A DNA stretch of 11,596 bases from Caldifarciminota bacterium (lineage in GTDB: Bacteria; Hydrothermota; Hydrothermia; UBA1063; CAJXJZ01): assembly GCA_027033555.1 (NCBI GenBank), contig JALVLE010000201.1, positions 1-11,596 of the forward strand. The letters run 5' to 3'. A program made the translations under genes and the position numbers. Shown piece by piece: positions 6,808 through 11,596 of the stretch; position 1 is the stretch's first letter, and the number at the start of each line of letters is the position of its first letter. The notes beneath the pieces are model-generated. The model worked only from the letters and a program-made list of their open reading frames with translations, was not told the DNA's origin and did no database searches.

Positions 6808-8260
6808 AAACAAAGGCAAACTCAAAAAGCGTCTGAAATTAGTTTTATACTTTTTGGTAATTTTTTCACCTGTTCTTTCATATTACTTTTTGGTCATAAA
6901 CAAAACCCACCTGCCCATGCTTGACACAGATGGATACAATTACATATGGTTCTGGAATGTATTGTCCAGCGGGAAAATATTACCAATGCAGACTACTGTT
7001 CCCAAGCCTCTTATGATAATATTTTATGGCATGTTTGCCACTCAGGACCTTTTCTTGATAGAAATTCTTAAGATACTTGCCATAATAACCAGTGGCTACG
7101 GAATCTTTAAATTATCCTACCTGCTTTCTGAGGATTATATATTGTCCTTCCTTGCGGAGCTTGCAGTATTTATCTTACCCATGACATTGCAGAATATGGG
7201 GTTCGGTAACAGCACATTTATGGCGCTACCCTTTCTTATCTGGTCTTTATACATGTATCTGGAACAAAAGTATTATCTTGCCTCTTTTCTCCTTCTTATA
7301 GGAGGGCTTATAAGACCGGATGCATGGGGAGTCTCAATTCTTCTTATTTTACACTACATTTTCACAGAACACAAGATAAATCCCCTGCTTTTTATAGGGC
7401 TACTTGCCCCATTTTTCTGGATGGGCTTTGATTTTCTCCTAACCAAAGACCCCTTTTATTCTTTTAAAGTGATGAAGTATTACATGGAAGTGTCAGGTTT
7501 TAAAATGCTTGATGCATCCATGCTCCCGGGTAAGTGGAAAGAGGCCTTTTCACATTTTTCAGGCACAACTGGAAGCATTCTCCTTTTCCTTGCCTTTTTA
7601 TTCGCGTTTTTAAGAAGGAAAAAAGAGCCAATTCTTCTTTCTCTCTCCGCCCTGACTCTTTCATTCCAACTTTCCATATCGGTTTTAAGAGGTGGACTTT
7701 TCATGGATAGGTTTGCTTATGGGATCGGCATACTTTTGTTTATCCTCGTCCCATTTTTTATTAAAAGCCTCTTCTCATTTACATATGAATGGGTAGCTCC
7801 CCTGGTGCTTGCTATCTTGATAATTATTATCTTCAGAGGACTTGAAAACAGATTTAATATAACACAAAGCTTTTTTATAACTGAAAAAATCAAACAGGAG
7901 ACCTGCAGACAAATGGCACCTCAGGTAAGTGTTATAGATGATAAAAGGGTACTTATGCCCTCCAGAAGAATAGGGATGTTCGCTTTTCTAAACAACAAAG
8001 CTTATACAGACAACGTGATAGATGAAAGAAAATTTGTTGCAAAAAATATGAAACTGTCAGATATTGATTATATAGTCTTTATTTTCAGAGATTTTGCAGG
8101 AAGAGCAGCCTACATTTTTGCCCCACTCTACCAAAAAGATATTATAAAAACGGGAAATATAGTTATACAAAGACTTTATGTCACGCCAAATGGACTTGGA
8201 AGGATATTTAAGGTCTTCGTTTCAGCAGAAACACAACAAGACCTACAATCCCAAGAATAA
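6797..8260 (+). CDS. Multi-pass membrane protein, likely GT-C fold glycosyltransferase using a lipid-linked sugar
   Basis: 487 residues: a first membrane helix at about 14-34, then LDTDGYNYIW (42-51) in the first outside loop, where GT-C enzymes (ArnT, PMT and PglB relatives) carry their acidic catalytic motif (D43, D45 here). About nine to ten further hydrophobic segments follow to about 350, with GGLIRPDAWG in the middle, and then a soluble tail of about 135 residues, probably outside the membrane. I do not recognise the precise family. The GT-C assignment rests on topology, the DxD-like loop and position after a DPM1-like synthase. It starts with GTG at 6797, with GGAG eight bases upstream, and overlaps the GT2 gene by 11 nt. 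The acceptor (lipid, protein or polymer) cannot be told. The 3' end overlaps the convergent gene by 53 bp. Confidence 0.75.
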   Translation: MSIENKGKLKKRLKLVLYFLVIFSPVLSYYFLVINKTHLPMLDTDGYNYIWFWNVLSSGKILPMQTTVPKPLMIIFYGMFATQDLFLIEILKILAIITSGYGIFKLSYLLSEDYILSFLAELAVFILPMTLQNMGFGNSTFMALPFLIWSLYMYLEQKYYLASFLLLIGGLIRPDAWGVSILLILHYIFTEHKINPLLFIGLLAPFFWMGFDFLLTKDPFYSFKVMKYYMEVSGFKMLDASMLPGKWKEAFSHFSGTTGSILLFLAFLFAFLRRKKEPILLSLSALTLSFQLSISVLRGGLFMDRFAYGIGILLFILVPFFIKSLFSFTYEWVAPLVLAILIIIIFRGLENRFNITQSFFITEKIKQETCRQMAPQVSVIDDKRVLMPSRRIGMFAFLNNKAYTDNVIDERKFVAKNMKLSDIDYIVFIFRDFAGRAAYIFAPLYQKDIIKTGNIVIQRLYVTPNGLGRIFKVFVSAETQQDLQSQE

Positions 8261-9104
8261 TTTCCGTGATGGTAATGTTTATCCTCTCAAGAAGGGCTAC
8301 AAACGAGGCCACAGAAGAAATAACACCCACCTCTTTTAATAATACAGCAAGCACACCTTCTCTTACTCCAAGCCCTCCAGGCACAAATAGAGCAAAAAGG
8401 CCCAGTAAATAAGAGGATGAGAAGAATTCTATCGCCTTCAAAATAGAAATACTTATATTCAATGATCTTAAAAGAAGATAAAAGGAAAATCCATAAAAAC
8501 ACCATGCCGCCAGATAGGCAATAAACATAAACAGGATTTTTAAAAGACCTATATTCAACACAAGACTTTTTTTTCTTACTTTTAGAGAAACCCAGTTAAG
8601 AACGCGATTAAAGAAAGGTGGATATAAAAAAAGAAGGATAAAAAAAACGATTAATATCACCAGGTAAAGGGGGATATACATGGTCAGAATTCCTGCGCTG
8701 ACAAGGACCCCACTTATCACCGAGAGGGATTGCGATAGTAAAGAGGCCCCTATAGCAATTTCAGATTCTATTCCCACACCTTCAGAAAGATAAGCAAGAC
8801 CCACAAGTTGCCATATCTTACCGGGGATATATCTCCCCAATGCGGATAGATAAAACACACTTATAGCATCTAAAATGCTTATGGCGCGTTCACCGCTATT
8901 TACAAGTATGCGCCAAAGGACAACCACATATACCTGTGAAAACAAAAGTATCAAAAAGGACACTGCAAACAAAGTTCTATCAAGAGATTTAATCTGTGCT
9001 CTAATTGTATCCCAGTTAACAACTACATTCTTTACAAGAAAATAAAAAATGGAGACAATCAGGATTAAAGCTAATGGTCTAAGATAAGTTTTTAATTTTT
9101 TTAT
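8208..9104 (-). CDS. Flippase-like membrane protein, LPG-synthase TM / UPF0104 (AglD-like) family; probable ATA start
   Basis: A membrane protein with the family signatures ALGRYIPGKIWQ and FVPGGLGVREGVLAV (residues 88-99 and 240-254 from the start proposed here). The family (the membrane part of MprF and archaeal AglD) is linked to lipid or lipid-sugar translocation or transfer. The first conventional start is TTG at 8972 (254 aa), but the frame stays open for 44 more codons, encoding a basic N-terminus and first helix (KKLKTYLRPLALILIVSIF) usual for the family. The only codon well placed behind GGAGG (9111-9115, 6-nt spacer) is ATA at 9104, giving 298 aa, near the family's usual length of about 300. 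This start overlaps the Nudix stop by 26 nt, so the two genes are coupled. The 3' end overlaps the convergent glycosyltransferase by 53 bp. The family call is firm; the start is inferred. Confidence 0.82.
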   Translation of the reverse strand: MKKLKTYLRPLALILIVSIFYFLVKNVVVNWDTIRAQIKSLDRTLFAVSFLILLFSQVYVVVLWRILVNSGERAISILDAISVFYLSALGRYIPGKIWQLVGLAYLSEGVGIESEIAIGASLLSQSLSVISGVLVSAGILTMYIPLYLVILIVFFILLFLYPPFFNRVLNWVSLKVRKKSLVLNIGLLKILFMFIAYLAAWCFYGFSFYLLLRSLNISISILKAIEFFSSSYLLGLFALFVPGGLGVREGVLAVLLKEVGVISSVASFVALLERINITITEIILGIVGLVVFLLKRRP

Positions 9105-9573
9105 AAAACTCCTCCTTGCTTATAACATTCACTTTTTTCTCAAGCAACCTGTCCTTCTGGAATTTGAATTCAGCTATAAAGTACCTGCCCTCAAGGACAT
9201 GAGGTAACCAGTATTTATCGTCCTCCCACATTTTATCATAGGGGATTTTTTGCTTTTGAAACCAGATAGGTTTCGCTTCTTCCGTCTCTACGGGTTCTCC
9301 TTTAAACCTATGGGTTCTAAATATAAACACTTCCCAGTCCTCACTATACACGTCATAAAATTTTATAAACCCACAGAGCTCCAGAGACTCTGGTATTATA
9401 CCAATCTCCTCCTCTGTTTCCCTCAACGCAGCCATTAAAGGCATCTCTCCCGGTAATACCTTGCCACCAGGCCCGTTATACCACCCCCTGCCATGCCCAC
9501 GTTTTTTGAAAATAAGAAGGACGTTATCACCATTTATGACATAGGTGATAACGCCCTTAATTGTTTTTTTCAC
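9079..9573 (-). CDS. Nudix hydrolase, MTH1-like (8-oxo-dGTP diphosphatase type)
   Basis: 164 residues with a full Nudix box, G37 to I59: GKVLPGE, seven residues, then RETEEEIGI (one U position is Thr). Outside the box it resembles human MTH1 as I remember it: KKRGHGRGWYNGPGGKV with N33, and KMWEDDKYWLP with W116, D118 and D119, matching MTH1 N33, W117, D119 and D120, which read the oxidised base. A final GRYFIAEFKFQKDRLLEKKV also parallels MTH1. The likely role is removing oxidised purine nucleotides from the pool. It starts with GTG at 9573, overlapping the carbamoyltransferase stop by 4 nt (GTGA), and overlaps the flippase-like frame downstream. The specific substrate is inferred from residue matches. 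Confidence 0.88.
   Translation of the reverse strand: MKKTIKGVITYVINGDNVLLIFKKRGHGRGWYNGPGGKVLPGEMPLMAALRETEEEIGIIPESLELCGFIKFYDVYSEDWEVFIFRTHRFKGEPVETEEAKPIWFQKQKIPYDKMWEDDKYWLPHVLEGRYFIAEFKFQKDRLLEKKVNVISKEEFYKKIKNLS
9109..9115 (-). promoter_or_regulatory. Strong Shine-Dalgarno site pointing to an ATA start codon
   Basis: Within the 3' end of the Nudix gene the minus strand reads GGAGGAG. Six bases separate the GGAGG core from ATA (9104-9102), which opens the longer frame of the flippase-like gene. No ATG, GTG or TTG lies in that frame until 8972. The site is optimally spaced for ATA and is too far from any other start to serve one. Confidence 0.55.
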
Positions 9574-10559
9574 ATCAACAACGCCATCAAAGCCTTCGCG
9601 GTGTGAAGCCTGTTTTCTGCTTCATCAAAAACCACTGAGTGGGGACCATCAATTACCTCATCGGTCACCTCTTCTCCTCTCGCTGCAGGTAAGCAATGCA
9701 TATAAATAGAATGTGGCTTTGTAAGTTTCATCTTTTCCTCATCCACTATCCAGTGTCTGTACTTTTCCGCAAGTTTCAATGACTCCTCAGGCTTTCCGAA
9801 CAATTCAAGAGCTCCCCAGCTTTTCGGATAAACTATATCTGCATCTTTAAATGCGTATTCCATATCATCAACAATTTCAAACTTTGTGCCCTCTGCCTCA
9901 GCATTTTTGCGAGCAATTTCAACTATTTCTGGCATAAGCTTATATTCAGGTGGATGGGCAAGAACAACGTCCATTCCAAACCTCGTGAGAAGCATGATAA
10001 GTCCCTGTGGGACCGAAACAGGCTTGGCATAGCTCTTTGTATAAGCCCAGGAGACAGCCACTTTAAGTCCTCTTAAATTTGTGCCGAACCTCTCAAATAT
10101 GGTCATAAGGTCTGCTATTGTCTGCGTAGGATGATCTATATCTGATTGCAAATTAATAACTGGTTTATCGGCCCAGAAAGCCATTTCCCTCATATACTTT
10201 TCTCCTTCATAGGGAACAAGATCGTGCCTTATGGCAATTCCATGACCATACCGCGAGAGTATAATTCCTGTGTCCTTTGCACTCTCTCCATGAGCTATTT
10301 GAGAGGTGGATACATCTATATAATGGGCATGTCCTCCCAGCTGGGTCATTCCAGCCTCAAAAGCATTTCTTGTACGAGTGGATTTGTCAAAAAACATAAG
10401 GAAAATGGTTTTGTTTTTGAGAAATTCAGTAGGCTCGTTGTGTTTGAATGCAAATTTCAGGCTTTCTGCTGTATTTATAACGGTCATAAGATCTTCCTTT
10501 GACCAGTCCTGAGTTCTTATAAAATCCCGACCTTTGAGATGGGTTGGTATATTTATCAT
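9570..10559 (-). CDS. Ornithine/acetylornithine-type carbamoyltransferase, knotted subfamily
   Basis: 329 residues in the aspartate/ornithine carbamoyltransferase superfamily, transferring carbamoyl from carbamoyl phosphate to an amine. Carbamoyl-phosphate motifs are STRTR (60-64), HPTQ (143-146) and HCLP (288-291). It is not a typical ArgF: the SMG-type ornithine loop is replaced by YPKSWGALELFG (244-255), like the KSWGALPFFG of Xanthomonas N-acetylornithine carbamoyltransferase, and SWAYTKSYAKPVSVPQG (170-186) resembles the proline-rich loop of knotted enzymes such as YgeW. The N-terminal TQDWS (16-20) and C-terminal FDEAENRLHTAKALMALL also match the acetylornithine type. Likely substrates are acetylated or succinylated ornithine in arginine synthesis, or an unknown amine. 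The ATG at 10559 follows GGAG-rich sequence. First gene of a three-gene overlapping unit. Confidence 0.88.
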   Translation of the reverse strand: MINIPTHLKGRDFIRTQDWSKEDLMTVINTAESLKFAFKHNEPTEFLKNKTIFLMFFDKSTRTRNAFEAGMTQLGGHAHYIDVSTSQIAHGESAKDTGIILSRYGHGIAIRHDLVPYEGEKYMREMAFWADKPVINLQSDIDHPTQTIADLMTIFERFGTNLRGLKVAVSWAYTKSYAKPVSVPQGLIMLLTRFGMDVVLAHPPEYKLMPEIVEIARKNAEAEGTKFEIVDDMEYAFKDADIVYPKSWGALELFGKPEESLKLAEKYRHWIVDEEKMKLTKPHSIYMHCLPAARGEEVTDEVIDGPHSVVFDEAENRLHTAKALMALLM

Positions 10560-10588
10560 ACTCCTCTCCTTTTTATGTCAGGCTAAAA

Positions 10589-10617
10589 AATATAAAACCA
10601 TTGTGGTATTTACACAA
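10589..10617 (-). promoter_or_regulatory. Possible promoter of the carbamoyltransferase unit
   Basis: In the 50-bp gap between the ARPP-1 stop and the carbamoyltransferase ATG, the minus strand shows TTGTGT (complement of 10612-10617), a 17-base spacer and TATATT (complement of 10589-10594). Spacing is ideal but both hexamers are imperfect. A short ACCA/TGGT inverted repeat lies in the spacer. I see no terminator hairpin here, so read-through from upstream is also possible. Confidence 0.3.
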
Positions 10618-11524
10618 GGGATTCCAAAGGTGCAGGGACCAGAGAGGCATAGAGCATTCTACCGGAGCTGTCTTTTATTAATTCAATAAGTATATCTTTG
10701 ACCATTACTCTCCCTTCAACCCAGCCGGTTTGCTTTCTGAATGCTTTTATTTCAACTTCATCCATTTCACCAAGTCCCTCCGGAGTCACACCGGTTTTCT
10801 TCAATCCGGAAAAACCATATCTTTCAAGGATACCCTGCATTGCATAACTTGCAAATAACTTTTTTTCGTATTTTTTAAGTAGTTCATAGGATGAAAAAAC
10901 ATCAAGGGCTATAAATTTATCTCCCGCAAAAACCATATAACCTGTCACATTTTGTATTTCTCCAAGCTCCTCAATATATCTGTCAATTTCACTTTTTAAT
11001 GTGTCATATGCATCATGCATGGACTTTGTTTTGCTCATGGTTCTCGTAACATTAAGTGTTTTGTCTATGAGCCTCCAGATACTGTTCTGATCGGATTTCG
11101 GTATTCCCCGAGAGATAAGATTTGCAGTTACTGTTGAACGTAAAACACTTCTCAAAGAAGGAAAAGCAAGGGCTATTGATGTTTTAAAAGTACTGTTTCC
11201 ACTCCAACGCTCCTTTTCTACACAGCTTACTGGTAAAATTTCTCGTACATCGGCCTCAACAACTGATGTAGTGTTAAATATCCTGTCCTGCCTTGCTCCT
11301 AATAAGCTTTCTCCTTCCAGTATAAGCAAGGGAGAATTGCCTCTATTAATTAAGGTAATGGAATCTACCCCAAGATTGTCCTGGATATTCACGGCGTTTT
11401 TGCTCACTGCCTCATCCAGGGTAAGTACTCCATCTCCTCCCTTTCCTTTAAACACCAGGGGATACACAACAAGATTTCGTATAAAGAACCTGCCAAGATG
11501 CTCAATTTGCGAAAAGGTTCCCAT
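10610..11524 (-). CDS. ARPP-1 domain protein (DUF6569-like), function unknown
   Basis: 304 residues, no signal peptide or membrane helix visible. The N-terminal third carries the hallmarks of the ARPP-1 family: a YPLVF element, a TLDEAV segment (35-40), LILEGESLLGARQDR (67-81) and ILPVSCVEKERW (96-107). ARPP-1 is named for association with rhodanese and phosphatase-superfamily proteins; its biochemical role is not established, so I assign none. The ATG at 11524 overlaps the stop of the upstream frame by one base (TAATG), and GGAGG lies about 10 nt upstream. It is followed by a 50-bp gap and then the carbamoyltransferase on the same strand. The family recognition comes from remembered motifs. 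Confidence 0.75.
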   Translation of the reverse strand: MGTFSQIEHLGRFFIRNLVVYPLVFKGKGGDGVLTLDEAVSKNAVNIQDNLGVDSITLINRGNSPLLILEGESLLGARQDRIFNTTSVVEADVREILPVSCVEKERWSGNSTFKTSIALAFPSLRSVLRSTVTANLISRGIPKSDQNSIWRLIDKTLNVTRTMSKTKSMHDAYDTLKSEIDRYIEELGEIQNVTGYMVFAGDKFIALDVFSSYELLKKYEKKLFASYAMQGILERYGFSGLKKTGVTPEGLGEMDEVEIKAFRKQTGWVEGRVMVKDILIELIKDSSGRMLYASLVPAPLESLV

Positions 11525-11596
11525 TAAATAAATACCTCCACCTTCTCCATTCCATCTTTTATAAAGGCTACCCGCATGGATGCATCAAGCTCATAT
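11524..11596 (-). CDS. C-terminal fragment of an unrecognised protein (gene continues beyond the right edge)
   Basis: The minus strand is open from the edge to a TAA at 11526-11524, encoding the last 23 residues, which end MEKVEVFI. The stop overlaps the ARPP-1 ATG by one base, the same tight coupling used elsewhere in the window, and GGAGG for ARPP-1 lies within these last codons. That arrangement supports a real upstream gene in one operon with ARPP-1. The piece is too short to assign a family. Confidence 0.6.
   Translation of the reverse strand, partial: YELDASMRVAFIKDGMEKVEVFI

Noticed and set aside
10596..10606. ACCA-TTG-TGGT inverted repeat as terminator or operator
   Set aside because: The stem is only 4 bp, with no T-run suited to termination; could be chance in AT-rich sequence.

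Overview
The window reads as a gene-dense, AT-rich bacterial chromosome segment. Bacterial origin is supported by a tRNA-Pro with the C1:G72 pair and A73 discriminator typical of bacteria, by Shine-Dalgarno sites ahead of most genes, and by sigma70-like hexamers (TATAAT) in the one clear divergent intergenic region. Proteins are lysine-rich, and LeuC is the short form of about 420 residues common in thermophiles and archaea. That is only suggestive of a thermophilic or deep-branching, possibly uncultured, lineage; I cannot name the species.

Layout. (1) Positions 1-3311, minus strand: leuC, then 7 nt later a very large open frame running off the left edge. That frame encodes a class III adenylate cyclase with two tandem cyclase domains fused to a STAND-type ATPase, the domain order of animal soluble adenylyl cyclase (ADCY10). 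(2) Positions 3312-3414: a divergent promoter region of about 100 bp. (3) Positions 3415-8260, plus strand: tRNA-Pro(CGG), then five tightly packed or overlapping genes: UDP-glucose dehydrogenase, UDP-glucuronate decarboxylase (UDP-xylose synthase), a small ArnE-like four-TM transporter, a DPM1-like GT2 glycosyltransferase and a GT-C-like membrane glycosyltransferase. (4) Positions 8208-10559, minus strand: a knotted (acetylornithine-type) carbamoyltransferase, an MTH1-like Nudix hydrolase and a flippase-like LPG-synthase-TM protein. The last of these converges on, and overlaps by 53 bp, the plus-strand operon. (5) Positions 10610-11596, minus strand: an ARPP-1 (DUF6569-like) protein and the last 23 codons of an unrecognised upstream gene.

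How the genes may work together. The plus-strand cluster makes a coherent hypothetical pathway: UDP-Glc to UDP-GlcA to UDP-Xyl, transfer of the sugar to a polyprenyl phosphate by the GT2 enzyme, flipping by the ArnE-like protein, and outer-face transfer to an envelope acceptor by the GT-C protein. This parallels the Arn lipid A pathway but has no aminotransferase or formyltransferase gene in view, so the predicted sugar is plain xylose. The most notable items are this candidate lipid-linked pentose system, the ADCY10-like cyclase with all six expected catalytic residues, and a flippase-like gene whose only sensible start appears to be an ATA codon.

No CRISPR arrays, insertion sequences or long repeats were seen. 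There is no stretch over 300 bases without a gene.
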